NCBI RefSeq assembly: GCF_029076695.1
Contig: NZ_JARFIK010000002.1
Span: forward strand, 930,001-994,000
Source: Adlercreutzia equolifaciens
GTDB taxonomy: Bacteria > Actinomycetota > Coriobacteriia > Coriobacteriales > Eggerthellaceae
Direction of reading: 5' to 3'
DNA: 64,000 nucleotides
Shown here: one piece after another, positions 37,435 to 46,286 of the stretch
Numbering within the stretch: the first letter of the stretch is position 1
Layout: each line of letters starts with the position of its first letter
Made by a program: the position numbers and the translations under genes
The notes under the pieces: model-generated
The model's input: the letters and a program-made list of their open reading frames with translations, nothing else
The model's database searches: none
Told to the model about the DNA's origin: nothing

Positions 37435-39104
37435 AGAATCAACGCTCCCTTATCGGCCGATGAAACCAGTTTCTCGTACTTCGCCAGCACGCCGAATTCG
37501 TGCTTGGGGGCCGGCATCTGCCAGGCAGCCCGACGCCGCTCCAGCTCCTCGTCGCTCACATTGAGGGTGAGCGCGCCGCCCTCAATGTCCACGGTCAGCG
37601 AATCGCCTTCCTCGATGAGCGCGATGGGACCGCCGGCAGCCGCCTCGGGGCTCACGTGGCCCACCGCCGGGCCTTTGGTGGCGCCGGAGAAGCGCCCGTC
37701 CGTGATGAGGGCCACCGAGGTGGACAGCCCCATACCGCAAATAGCCGAAGTGGGTGTAAGCATCTCGCGCATGCCGGGGCCGCCCTTGGGTCCCTCGTAG
37801 CGAATAACCACCACGTCGCCCGCCTTAATGGCGCCGCCGTTAATAGCTTCGCAGGCCGCCTCTTCGGAATCGAATACGCGAGCGGGGCCCGTATGGCAGA
37901 GCATGGAGGGATCAACCGCCGCCTTTTTCACGATGGCGCCGTCCGGGGCGATGTTGCCATGCAGCACGCGCAGGGCGCCCACCGCCGAGAAGGGATTCTC
38001 GCCTGTGCGGCACACCTCGCCATCGGCGTCGGGGCAGCACGTGGCCAGGTATTCCGGCAACGGCCCCATGCAGGTGAGAGCATCTTCGTCGAGCAACCCC
38101 AGCTTTCCCAGCTCGCCCATGACTGCCGGCACACCGCCCACGTGGTACAGGTCGATCAGCGGCCGCGGGCCCGAGGGCTGCAGCTTCACCAGATGCGGCG
38201 TGCGCGCCGAAGCCGCGTCCCAGTCATCCATGGTGATGGGGCATCCGGCCGCATGGGCAATAGCCGTCAGGTGCAGAACCGTGTTCGTGGAACCGCCAAA
38301 GGCCATATCGCATTCCATGGCGTTATGGATGGCCGGTGCGTTCAGGATATCCTTGAAGCGCACGCCCTTGTTCACCAACTCCATCACCTTCATGCCCGCA
38401 TGCTTCGCCAGACGCAAACGCTCGGAGTAGACGGCGGGGACGGTGCCGTTGCCGGGAAGGGCAATGCCCAGGGCTTCGCACAGGCAGTTCATGGAGTTAG
38501 CGGTGAACATGCCCGAGCAGCTGCCACAGGTAGGGCAGGCCGTATCCTCGTAGAACGCCAGCTCCTCCTCGGTCATAGTGCCCGCACCCACCTGACCGGC
38601 GCCGTCGAAGAGCGTGTTCAGATCCGTAGTGGGACCGCAGCCGCCGGGCTGGGTTCCCGGCAGCATGGGGCCGCCAGAGACGAACACCGTGGGAATGTTC
38701 ACGCGCAGGGCGCCCAAAATCATGCCGGGCACAATCTTGTCGCAGTTGGGAATGCATACAATGCCATCGAAGGCATGGCCCTGCACAGCGCATTCCAGCG
38801 AATCGGCAATGGCCTCGCGAGACACCAGCGAATAATGCATGCCGTCGTGGTTCATGGCAATGCCGTCGCACACGCCGATGGTGGAAATTTCAAAGGGAAC
38901 GCCGCCGGCTATATAGATGCCGGCCTTGACGGCCTCGCAGATTTTATCGAGGTTGGTGTGCCCCGGGATGATATCGTTGCGCGAATTGAATACCGCAATG
39001 AAGGGGCGGTCCATCTCCTCATTGGTGATGCCGTCGGCCTTCAGCAGGCTTCGATGGGGCGCTCGGGCCACACCGCGCTTGATCTGGTCGCTTCGTAGAT
39101 CCAT
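37431..39104 (-). CDS. ilvD: Dihydroxy-acid dehydratase
   Basis: Dehydrates dihydroxy acids to 2-oxoacids in valine and isoleucine synthesis, with a labile Fe-S cluster. The 557-residue protein has the cluster and substrate motifs CNCDKI region (IPNCDKIVPGM) and CPTCGSCSGMFTANSMNCL. First gene of the operon; the ATG at 39104 follows a T-box-like leader and terminator. The absence of leu and thr genes means the operon makes valine and isoleucine precursors only. Confidence 0.98.
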   Translation of the reverse strand: MDLRSDQIKRGVARAPHRSLLKADGITNEEMDRPFIAVFNSRNDIIPGHTNLDKICEAVKAGIYIAGGVPFEISTIGVCDGIAMNHDGMHYSLVSREAIADSLECAVQGHAFDGIVCIPNCDKIVPGMILGALRVNIPTVFVSGGPMLPGTQPGGCGPTTDLNTLFDGAGQVGAGTMTEEELAFYEDTACPTCGSCSGMFTANSMNCLCEALGIALPGNGTVPAVYSERLRLAKHAGMKVMELVNKGVRFKDILNAPAIHNAMECDMAFGGSTNTVLHLTAIAHAAGCPITMDDWDAASARTPHLVKLQPSGPRPLIDLYHVGGVPAVMGELGKLGLLDEDALTCMGPLPEYLATCCPDADGEVCRTGENPFSAVGALRVLHGNIAPDGAIVKKAAVDPSMLCHTGPARVFDSEEAACEAINGGAIKAGDVVVIRYEGPKGGPGMREMLTPTSAICGMGLSTSVALITDGRFSGATKGPAVGHVSPEAAAGGPIALIEEGDSLTVDIEGGALTLNVSDEELERRRAAWQMPAPKHEFGVLAKYEKLVSSADKGALIL

Positions 39105-39122
39105 AGGCCGTTCCTCTCTCTT

Positions 39123-39155
39123 AAAACAACAAAACCCGCTGCAAGAAGCACCGGG
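39123..39155 (-). terminator. Leader terminator ahead of ilvD
   Basis: Minus strand: CCCGGTGC, loop TTCTT, GCAGCGGG (one mismatch), then TTTTGTTGTTTT. It sits 19 bases before the ilvD ATG at the 3' end of the T-box-like leader. Confidence 0.75.
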
Positions 39156-39372
39156 CCGGAACGACGCTGCGAACCGCCAAGCAGTACGCGCATCACGACA
39201 GATAACGGTGTCGCCGGTCCGGAGCTACTTGTCTTCCCGACCCGGCGGTAAGCCCGTCAGCCGAGAAGCGTTCCTTCCGAACTGCTCGGAGGATTGTGCG
39301 AAACGTCCACCGCCTGCTTCCACGAACCGCAGACTCTCTTGGGATGGATTAGCCTCGACGCTTCCTCGTCAA
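39123..39372 (-). promoter_or_regulatory. T-box-like leader of the ilv operon, predicted isoleucine specifier
   Basis: The minus strand reads GACGAGGAAG (39361-39370), the base of T-box stem I, then AGAGAG (39334-39339) and GUGGAAGCAGGC (39312-39323), the distal stem I loops. The specifier-like AUC (Ile) is at 39292-39294 before CUCCGAGC. GUUAUCUG and a GGCGGUUCGC stretch precede the terminator, where the UGGNACCGCG box should be; that box is poorly conserved. Uncharged tRNA-Ile would favour read-through into ilvD. Confidence 0.7.
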
Positions 39373-39402
39373 CGCATTTCATCAGTATTAACTTGGGTGT
39401 GC

Positions 39403-39430
39403 AGTATACCCTTCGCTTCGACAATCGCAA
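39403..39430 (-). promoter_or_regulatory. ilv operon promoter
   Basis: Minus strand: TTGCGA (-35, 39425-39430), 16 bases, TATACT (-10, 39403-39408). It precedes the T-box-like leader by about 25 bases. Confidence 0.7.
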
Positions 39431-39593
39431 GGGTTTTTACTCATATTTCTACGTGAATTTAACGAAACAGCCACGGAACGTGACGAAAACCCCGCAGCCA
39501 CCCTACGATTGACCGCCCGTCACCCTAGATGATCTGCGCCTTCGTAAACTGAACCCCAAGAAGTTGTGTTCACGCCGAAGGAGAGGACGACTG

Positions 39594-40538
39594 ATGGGCA
39601 CCGCGCAAGCTTCCGTACATCCCCGCACGACCGCCGGTCGCGCTTCTGCCGCTACCGCCAATGGCACGTTCAAGCCCACCGTGCTGCCCGCCTCTAGCGC
39701 ACCGCTCCACACGGGTTCGGGCCCTATGGTGGCCGATCCCACCCTGGCCGAGCGCTCCTATCGCGCCAGCCATCCCCTGGCTGCTCCTTCCTGGAAGGCT
39801 TTTCGTATGTACGCGGGCAACCACCCTAATCTGGCGGAACTGAAATCGGTTGGTGTTGCCGGCATGATTCGCGGCCACCGCGACGTACGTATTATTTTGG
39901 TCATCGCGCTCAGTACGTTGCTCATCATGTTGGTGGCGTTGCTGGCCTACTGGTGGCTCATGCCGGTCACCGCCGATGCCGACTCCCCCTACGCCGCCGC
40001 CGAAACCACCGCGCCGGAAAGTACGGCGGTGCAGGCCTGGAAGCAGGGCACTATTCCTTCCCTGTACCAAACTGACAACTCCTGGGGGGCCGAGCCCTTC
40101 GGTCAGGGAACCATTGCCACCGCCGGTGCCGCGCCAACGGCTTTGGCCATGGTGCACGTGTACCTGACGGGCGATAAGGAGCTCTCCCCCATCGACTTCG
40201 CGCAGTGGGGCACCGCGCACGATCTGACGGCCACGGGAACCGACACTATTGCGGCGTATCTGGCTGGCGCTGCAAGCGACTATGGCATGACACTCGATGA
40301 GGTGGCCTTGGACGAGCACAGCCTGCGGCGCGCTCTCGTGGCCCACACGCCTGTCTTGGTTATTACCCAACCGGGCACGTTCTCGCCGGTGGCCAGCGTC
40401 ATCGTACTCGAGGACATCGATCGCGACAGCCGTTTGATTATCCACGACCCCACCAGTGCAGCCCGCTCCCATAAAAGCTGGGAGTTCGAGGATGTCATTA
40501 ACGCCGCTGCCAATGCCTACGAAGTGCACAGCGCTTAA
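39594..40538 (+). CDS. Membrane-anchored C39-like domain protein lacking catalytic residues
   Basis: A 314-residue protein: a disordered Ala/Thr/Pro-rich N-terminus (about 1-90), one membrane helix (99-124), then an outside C39_2-like domain (150-310). The papain-like start IPSLYQTDNSWGAEPFG resembles peptidase_C39_2 domains, but the expected GCGPT motif is GAAPT, so the Cys is Ala179. The His in the usual GHFIVL segment is replaced as well (VASVIVL, Ser269). The last Asp (HDPTS) remains. It is thus probably an inactive binding domain for the cell wall or a protein. Start at 39594 with AAGGAG upstream; an upstream ATG at 39564 is less likely. No operon partner. Confidence 0.75.
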   Translation: MGTAQASVHPRTTAGRASAATANGTFKPTVLPASSAPLHTGSGPMVADPTLAERSYRASHPLAAPSWKAFRMYAGNHPNLAELKSVGVAGMIRGHRDVRIILVIALSTLLIMLVALLAYWWLMPVTADADSPYAAAETTAPESTAVQAWKQGTIPSLYQTDNSWGAEPFGQGTIATAGAAPTALAMVHVYLTGDKELSPIDFAQWGTAHDLTATGTDTIAAYLAGAASDYGMTLDEVALDEHSLRRALVAHTPVLVITQPGTFSPVASVIVLEDIDRDSRLIIHDPTSAARSHKSWEFEDVINAAANAYEVHSA

Positions 40539-40632
40539 GCCGTTTTTACCCGCATCGACGAATTTGCTTATTAACGCCGCCCCTGACCTGCGGTATGGTT
40601 GGTCTTAGATCATCACCGTAAGGAGGGCATCC

Positions 40633-41190
40633 ATGAACTACCGCCAGGTCACGCTTCACCCCGAATCGCGCATTGCGCCCAACGCCACGCTGGTTGGCAA
40701 TGTGCACGTAGGCAAAGACGCTACCATTCTGTTCGGCGCCACCCTGCGCGGCGATTACGGCAGCCGCATTGTGGTGGGCGAAGGCTCGAACATCCAGGAG
40801 AACGCCTGCGTCCATCTTGACTACAACCAGGACTGCATTGTGGGCCGCGGGGTAACCGTGGGCCACGGCGCCGTCATTCACGGGTGCTTCCTTGAGGACA
40901 ACGTGCTGGTGGGCATGGGCGCCGTGGTCATGAATGGCGCGGTCATCGGCAAGAACTCCCTGGTAGCCGCCGGAGCTCTGGTCACCGAGGGCACCATTGT
41001 GCCGGAAGGATCCCTCGTGGTGGGATGCCCCGCCAAGGTGCGCCGCCAGCTTTCTCCCGAGGAAATCGAGGGTAACCGCACGGCCGCCGAGGGCTACGCG
41101 CAGATCGGCGCCGACCTGGTAGAAAACGGCATCGTCTACGCCGGCAAAGATGTCCCCGACAACCTCATGACCATCGCTTTAGCGAAGTAG
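40633..41190 (+). CDS. Gamma-class carbonic anhydrase-like hexapeptide-repeat protein
   Basis: A 185-residue left-handed beta-helix protein of the YrdA/PaaY group. Hexapeptide repeats run from about residue 12 to 125 (for example IVVGEG, VGRGVTVGHGAVIHG). The three histidines expected to bind zinc are His61 (NACVH), His78 and His83 (GHGAVIH). The C-terminal helix and the NRTAAEGYAQIGADLVENG tail complete the fold. The start has AGGAGGG upstream. It lies alone on the plus strand, convergent with purine nucleoside phosphorylase. The true substrate of this subgroup is often unknown; carbonic anhydrase activity is possible. Confidence 0.88.
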   Translation: MNYRQVTLHPESRIAPNATLVGNVHVGKDATILFGATLRGDYGSRIVVGEGSNIQENACVHLDYNQDCIVGRGVTVGHGAVIHGCFLEDNVLVGMGAVVMNGAVIGKNSLVAAGALVTEGTIVPEGSLVVGCPAKVRRQLSPEEIEGNRTAAEGYAQIGADLVENGIVYAGKDVPDNLMTIALAK

Positions 41191-41202
41191 CCAATGAGGC
41201 GG

Positions 41203-41241
41203 CCAACCGTCTCATTTGTCGAACAACAATGAGACGGTTGG
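41203..41241. terminator. Hairpin between convergent genes
   Basis: 14-bp perfect stem CCAACCGTCTCATT / AATGAGACGGTTGG around an 11-base loop, between the carbonic-anhydrase-like and nucleoside-phosphorylase stops. There is no T-run on either side, so it is a weaker terminator candidate or a transcript-stability hairpin. Confidence 0.6.
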
Positions 41242-41248
41242 TTGTCTC

Positions 41249-42097
41249 CTAGACGAGCATCAGGCGCGGCACGAGGGCCGTCATATAGCGGCAGAGGTCC
41301 GCTTGGCGGGTGCCGGCCACCTCGTGCACTTCTTCGTCGGAGGGGCTGGCGCCTTCCACGCCGCAGGCCATGTTCGACACCAGGGACATACCCAGCACTC
41401 GCAAGCCACGGTGACGCGCGGCAATGACCTCTTCGCACACCGACATGGCCACGGTGTCGGCACCCCACTGGCGAAACATCCGGATTTCCGCCGGCGTCTC
41501 GAAGCTGGGACCCAGCAAACCCAGATACACGCCTTCGCGCACCACCGGACCCAGACCCAGTTCCTCAGCCACGGCCAAGGCCTCGGTACGCAGCAACGGA
41601 TCGAAGGCGTCCAGCATGCTGAAGAAGCGCGGCGCCAGGGCATCGGGAGCCGTCCCGGTAATGGGATTGCGGCCGGTAAAGTTGATCTGGTCGGTCATCA
41701 GGCAGAAGTCGCCCACGTTGAAACCCTCGTTGATGCCCCCAGCAGCATTAGTGGTTACCAGGATTTCCGCTCCCAAGGACGCCATGAGCCACACCGGGAA
41801 GGCCACCTCTTGGGCCGTATAGCCCTCATAGCCATGGAGGCGCCCCTGCATGCAGCACACCTCAACGCCGCCCAAGGAGCCCACAACGAACTGCCCCACG
41901 TGGCCCGTAGCCGTGGAGACGCCCATGTGAGGCACTGCGCCGAAGGGAATGCGCACCGCGTCCTGCACCTCCTCGGCCAAGGGATTGAGACCCGAGCCCA
42001 ATATGATCCCGATACGGGGACGACGGCCGCCAAGGCGCTCTTCCATGAAGACCCGCGCCTCATCCAGCGCCTCAATAAGGGATCGATCCTCAGTCAT
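41249..42097 (-). CDS. Purine nucleoside phosphorylase
   Basis: Splits purine nucleosides with phosphate. The 282-residue trimeric-type (PunA/XapA) enzyme has GIILGSGLNPLAEEV near the phosphate site, MQGRLHGYEGY, TNAAGGINEGFNVGDF and EAxALA-type C-terminal segments. The ATG at 42097 (MTEDRSLI) is preferred to an upstream frame start at 42154. It is followed by the hairpin shared with the convergent gene, so it is monocistronic. Whether it prefers inosine/guanosine or another nucleoside is not decided. Confidence 0.93.
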   Translation of the reverse strand: MTEDRSLIEALDEARVFMEERLGGRRPRIGIILGSGLNPLAEEVQDAVRIPFGAVPHMGVSTATGHVGQFVVGSLGGVEVCCMQGRLHGYEGYTAQEVAFPVWLMASLGAEILVTTNAAGGINEGFNVGDFCLMTDQINFTGRNPITGTAPDALAPRFFSMLDAFDPLLRTEALAVAEELGLGPVVREGVYLGLLGPSFETPAEIRMFRQWGADTVAMSVCEEVIAARHRGLRVLGMSLVSNMACGVEGASPSDEEVHEVAGTRQADLCRYMTALVPRLMLV

Positions 42098-42249
42098 GCT
42101 CTGCTCGCTTTCTCGAAAAGGACGCGACCGTGAGAGCGCCCTCCCGCGGCCCACGGCCTCATCCGCCGTTGTTGCTTCCTATCCACTATACAGGAGAAGC
42201 CGAACCCATAGGCCCGGCTTCTCCTGAGGGAGGGTATCGAGGGAGCAAT

Positions 42250-44529
42250 CTAGCAGTTGCGTGCCGTCAGATTGCCCGTGGTGATGGCGTTTTGAATGCT
42301 CAAGGGCGTGGCGCAATCGCCGACGGTATAGACATCGCAGGTGCCCTCAAGCTCATCGGCCAGGCCGGTGTTCGGCTCCATGGTCGAAGCGTCGATCACG
42401 CAGTCGGCGGGAATGGTCACGTCCAAACCGAAGCTGTTGGTCACCACAATCTCGCCGTCGCCCACGCTCTTCAGCGAGCACTCCGGGTACATGCGGCCAC
42501 CAGCGGCGAAGAAGGCCGGCTTCACGAAGGCGTTGAGCATCATGGACTGGCCGGTACCGAAAGCCTCGGCAGGCTCGGGCGATACGACGGCCACCTTCTT
42601 GCCCTGAGCCGTCAGGTAGTGAGCGGCATCCACGGCCTGGGCATTGAAGCCGAGCACCACAACGTTCCGGCCAATCTCCTGAGTCAAGAAGTCCACGACA
42701 CCCACCACCGGCGTGGCCTCGGTGCCCTGGGCGGCCAGCTCGGGGCGCTTACCGCCCGTGGCCACAATGAGCACATCGGGGTTCTGCTCGCGCACGAAGG
42801 CCGCATCCACTTCCTGGCCTTCCACGACGTTCACGCCCTCAACGTCCAGCATATGGGCCAGGTAGTTCTTCAGACGTCCCAGGCTCTCGTGCTTGCCCTT
42901 CACCATCTCGGCGAATTCCAGCAGGCCGCCCAGGCTGTTCTTCTCGTAGAGCGAAACCGTGTAACCGCGTTCGGCACACACACGGGCCGCTTCCATGCCG
43001 GCCGGACCGCCGCCCACCACCATGACGTTTTTCTGGCCGTCAGCCGGCTTCACCTCATAGCCTTCGGGCATAGCATCGGTGAACACCGAGTTGTTGCAGG
43101 GGTTCACGCGGCACAGACCGCCCAGACAGTTAAGGCATCGGCAGCAGGGACGGATCTCATCGATGCGGTTCTCGCGCAGCTTGTTCGCGTACTCCTGATC
43201 GCAGTTGGATACCGGACGGTGCATGTAAATCAAATCAAGGGTCCCGTCATTCAGCGCGTTCTCGAAGTAGTCGGGAGCCAAGGCCGGATCCATGAAAACT
43301 ACGCCGCCGACGGGAATGCTCACGTGCTGCTTCACGTACTTGCAAGCGCCCATGATGAGACCGCAGCCCGAATGGGTACCGTCAAGGAAGCCGTCGAAAT
43401 GGCGATCGAAGTCATAGGTGGTACCGAAGCTAGTAGCGCCGTCGTAGCCATAGCCAGCAAAGCAGCCGTCGTTCACGAACTGCGCCTCGTGGAAGGCGAA
43501 GGTGCCCAGGCGCAGCTCCAGCGCATCGGCGCCAGCGGCCTCAAGCGCCTGGCAAATGGCCGCCGTCTCTTCCTTGGTGTTGCAGAGCGCGTTGTCACCC
43601 AAAGCACCGTCGTTCTCCTCAGCGCCGTTCACCAGCACCTGCACCACGAAATCGGAGCCGCAGCGCTCTTTCACGCCCTTGATAACATCAGTGGCAATAC
43701 GCACACGGTTTTCAATGGAGGCGGGGCCGTAAGGATCCTCCGGGGCACGGTCGTTGCCGAAGCGCGAGAAGAAGCGCGCCGGCAGGTTGTCGCCGGCCGC
43801 ATTGAGGTCGATGCCATCGAAACCGGCTTCCTTCAGCTTCACCGCACCGGCAATGGTGTCCTCGATGTACATCTGGATATCGCCATCCGACAGCAGGCTC
43901 GCCTTATGGGTCTCGCCCTCCTCGCCCATGTTCTCCCACAGATACACAATGCCCGGCGTAGCCGTCTTCATCTGGCAAATGCACGGCACGTCATGGCTAT
44001 GCACCTCGGCGCAAATGGCCTTGAGCGGACTTTCCTCGATAGTCATGCGGCTGTCGTTGTCGGCCACGTTCACGCGCTTGTCCAGGCGATCGAGCATAAT
44101 GTAGCTGCCCTCGATGAGCACCGCGCCCATGCCGCCGGCGGCGATGGCGCCATGATAGGCCACGGCCTTCTGCTCCTCGTTGGGCACCATAGAGCTAGCC
44201 GCCGATTTAATCAGACGATTTTTCAACGTAAGCGGGCCGATCTTGATCTCCGAGAACATGGTGGTATTGGCGAAGTCTTCGATGGTATTTGTGGTGAAGT
44301 CCCAATCGGGCACGTTGATCTGCGCCATCGGCGAGGCACTCCCCGTTTCAGCCAAAGCCACACTCCCCTCGGAGGCCGCGCTTTCAGCGGTCTTCGGGGC
44401 CGCTTGCGGCGCACAGCCGCTGAGCGCGCCCATGCCCAAGGCGCTTGCCCCCAAAGCGGCCAGACCCATGCCGCCCAAGAAGTTGCGGCGCGTTACGGTT
44501 GCTTTGCCTTGTACTTCCGTGGTTCCCAT
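42250..44529 (-). CDS. TAT-exported old-yellow-enzyme-type flavoprotein reductase with Fe-S and pyridine-nucleotide-disulphide domains
   Basis: A 759-residue secreted lipoprotein-type enzyme. The N-terminus has the twin-arginine motif TRRNFLGG (13-20), a hydrophobic stretch, and lipobox-like SGC (37-39). Domain 1 (about 90-440) is an FMN TIM barrel of the 2,4-dienoyl-CoA reductase/BaiCD/daidzein-reductase family. A [4Fe-4S] Cys set follows (462, 463, 465, 468, 473, then NPC at 478), though more compact than usual. Domain 2 (about 500-759) has the FAD motif VVGGGPAGMEAA (505-516). The second nucleotide fold, VVVLGFNAQAVDAA (623-636), lacks the GxGxxG of NAD(P)H-binding members. Being exported, it may be fed by periplasmic cytochromes or quinols instead. 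Divergent from the LuxR gene at 44757. It might reduce an unsaturated dietary or host compound. Confidence 0.85.
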   Translation of the reverse strand: MGTTEVQGKATVTRRNFLGGMGLAALGASALGMGALSGCAPQAAPKTAESAASEGSVALAETGSASPMAQINVPDWDFTTNTIEDFANTTMFSEIKIGPLTLKNRLIKSAASSMVPNEEQKAVAYHGAIAAGGMGAVLIEGSYIMLDRLDKRVNVADNDSRMTIEESPLKAICAEVHSHDVPCICQMKTATPGIVYLWENMGEEGETHKASLLSDGDIQMYIEDTIAGAVKLKEAGFDGIDLNAAGDNLPARFFSRFGNDRAPEDPYGPASIENRVRIATDVIKGVKERCGSDFVVQVLVNGAEENDGALGDNALCNTKEETAAICQALEAAGADALELRLGTFAFHEAQFVNDGCFAGYGYDGATSFGTTYDFDRHFDGFLDGTHSGCGLIMGACKYVKQHVSIPVGGVVFMDPALAPDYFENALNDGTLDLIYMHRPVSNCDQEYANKLRENRIDEIRPCCRCLNCLGGLCRVNPCNNSVFTDAMPEGYEVKPADGQKNVMVVGGGPAGMEAARVCAERGYTVSLYEKNSLGGLLEFAEMVKGKHESLGRLKNYLAHMLDVEGVNVVEGQEVDAAFVREQNPDVLIVATGGKRPELAAQGTEATPVVGVVDFLTQEIGRNVVVLGFNAQAVDAAHYLTAQGKKVAVVSPEPAEAFGTGQSMMLNAFVKPAFFAAGGRMYPECSLKSVGDGEIVVTNSFGLDVTIPADCVIDASTMEPNTGLADELEGTCDVYTVGDCATPLSIQNAITTGNLTARNC

Positions 44530-44648
44530 GATAACTCTCCTTCTACTCCCTCAGTTGTGCTTAGGCGTCTTGCAAAGGGGCGTTCGACGTTCGTCGTTTG
44601 CTCGCTTTGCTGACGCTGCCTACCTTAGGGGAAGGGAAAGTGCGTTTT

Positions 44649-44707
44649 CATCGACCTGACAGTTGGAATTATGGTCATTCGCCCCACATCGACCTATTGG
44701 GTCGATG
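44649..44707. promoter_or_regulatory. Three CATCGACC repeats in the flavoprotein-LuxR intergenic region
   Basis: CATCGACC occurs at 44649-44656 and 44687-44694, and its complement GGTCGATG at 44700-44707. The last two form a perfect 8-bp inverted repeat with a 5-base spacer, just upstream of the -35 region of the luxR promoter. It is a candidate binding site of the adjacent LuxR protein. Confidence 0.55.
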
Positions 44708-44729
44708 GTGGATTCAGCCCAGGTGAAGC

Positions 44730-44735
44730 TATAAT
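44730..44735 (+). promoter_or_regulatory. -10 box of luxR (2)
   Basis: A consensus TATAAT, 21 bases before the GTG start. No good -35 box is visible, which fits an activated promoter. Confidence 0.6.
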
Positions 44736-44756
44736 TTGGTCTAAGGAGGGATACGC

Positions 44757-46283
44757 GTGGTCCAAAAACTTCAACAAAGCACGATCGGCGCTCTTGGCCT
44801 GGGCAGCTTCGGCACCCTTGTTCTGTTCGCGCTTCTCAGCGGTGCGCTCTACGAAAATGCCGCAACGGCCTTTCGGTTCCAAACCCCCTTAATTCTCGCA
44901 GGAGATTTGGGGTTTGCGGCAGGACTTGCGCTTGGTCTCGCCCTTGAGACGCTGTTGGAAAAGCGCCCTGACTTGCAGCGTCATTCAGGCTCAACCGTTC
45001 TCCTTGGTTGCGGGCTGTGTGCCGCCGTCATGCTTCGCAGCGGTATGCTCTTCGATGCGGCACCGTGGGATACGGTTCTAGGGGACGGGCTGCTCGGCTT
45101 CTTTCTGGCGCTCACGGGATGGCGCTGGTGGCTTGCTCTTCTTCCCTTAACCAGTCACGATGCACTTCTTTTGCTTGCGCGCGCTTTAGCTGGCGCCTGC
45201 CTCGCTTTTCTTGCGCTGAGTCTTTTGCCGCAGGGTTTCATTCTGCTTGCCGCAAGTTTGCTTATCCCGCTTGTCACCGGTGGCTGCCTTGCCACCTTCG
45301 ACTGCGCGCCTTCTGTGCCGTCGAGCGACGTCGGCGCATCCGACGACCAGAGTGATGACCCAGATGGCAAGACGCAGAAAACCGCCCGTCTGCCTCGCGT
45401 GCTTGTTCTGGCCATCGTCGGATCGCTGTTTGTGGCCGATCTGCTTATGAGTCTTTTCCCCGTATCACTCTATACCGAGGCAAGCCCCCTCTTCGCCCCT
45501 TTGACTGGAAGCGTCGACGCCGCAACCTTGGGCAATCTGACCCAGCCCGCACTCATCGCTGCTCTGGCGCTGTTAGCGTTTTCTCTGCTGCTCTGGGTTA
45601 TGGCCCGGCGCCATCAGCTCAGGCTTCCCCTGCTCTGTTCGCTTGGCTTTTTTGCCGTGGCCGTAGGGTTCGTGACCTTCCCCTATCATATGCCCGGCGG
45701 TGCCCCCATTGGCATCGCCGAGGCAGGCGAGGGCATCATTGCTCTCTTTTCTTTGGCCGCCGTTCGCTCCTACGTAAGGCAGCATCCGGGCAACCGCTGG
45801 AACCGCGCGATCTTGCTTCTCGCCTTGGCAGCCGCTCTCGCCATGGTGATAGCCGATCTTATTATCATTGCGCTGTACCAGCTGCCCTTTTTCGATTACA
45901 TCGACTTTCACATTCGTTCCGTGCTCAGCGGCATCGGCGTGCTCGCGCTGGTGGCTTTGCTCGTGGGCGTCATGCCCCACGTCTACGCCCTGACGGGAAC
46001 GAAGAAAGATTCCGACGAGAGCCGTACCGCCGGAACCGACAGCCCTCTCTCGCCTGAGGAAAGCGCTGAACGCGCCCTCGACGCCTTTGCCGAGCGTTAT
46101 CGTCTCTCGCCGCGGGAGCGGGAAATTGTGGGACTACTCTCTCGTGGGCGCGATGTTCCCTACATAGAGCAAGAGCTCGTACTCTCGAAATCTACGGTGA
46201 AGACGCACATTCGACACATCTACGAAAAGTGCGGCGTGTCCTCGCGCCAAGACCTGCTCGATTTGCTGCACTCGAGCAACTAA
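44757..46283 (+). CDS. LuxR-type regulator with multi-helix membrane domain (2)
   Basis: A 508-residue membrane regulator: about twelve hydrophobic helices (10-410), a short cytoplasmic linker, and a LuxR helix-turn-helix near the C-terminus (LSPREREIVGLLSRGR, then LSKSTVKTHIRHIYEKC). The start is GTG at 44757 after AAGGAGGG. It is divergent from the TAT flavoprotein gene, the classic regulator-target layout in Eggerthellaceae. Codon use is a little more T-rich at third positions than in neighbours (many CTT and TTG leucines), which may reflect acquisition from elsewhere. It probably senses the substrate of the exported reductase or the redox state of the membrane. Confidence 0.88.
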   Translation: MVQKLQQSTIGALGLGSFGTLVLFALLSGALYENAATAFRFQTPLILAGDLGFAAGLALGLALETLLEKRPDLQRHSGSTVLLGCGLCAAVMLRSGMLFDAAPWDTVLGDGLLGFFLALTGWRWWLALLPLTSHDALLLLARALAGACLAFLALSLLPQGFILLAASLLIPLVTGGCLATFDCAPSVPSSDVGASDDQSDDPDGKTQKTARLPRVLVLAIVGSLFVADLLMSLFPVSLYTEASPLFAPLTGSVDAATLGNLTQPALIAALALLAFSLLLWVMARRHQLRLPLLCSLGFFAVAVGFVTFPYHMPGGAPIGIAEAGEGIIALFSLAAVRSYVRQHPGNRWNRAILLLALAAALAMVIADLIIIALYQLPFFDYIDFHIRSVLSGIGVLALVALLVGVMPHVYALTGTKKDSDESRTAGTDSPLSPEESAERALDAFAERYRLSPREREIVGLLSRGRDVPYIEQELVLSKSTVKTHIRHIYEKCGVSSRQDLLDLLHSSN

Positions 46284-46286
46284 GGA

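Noticed and set aside
42130-44613. 827-codon open frame opposite the TAT flavoprotein gene
   Set aside because: Antisense shadow; the product is His/Ala/Gly-rich low complexity and the minus strand encodes a full enzyme.
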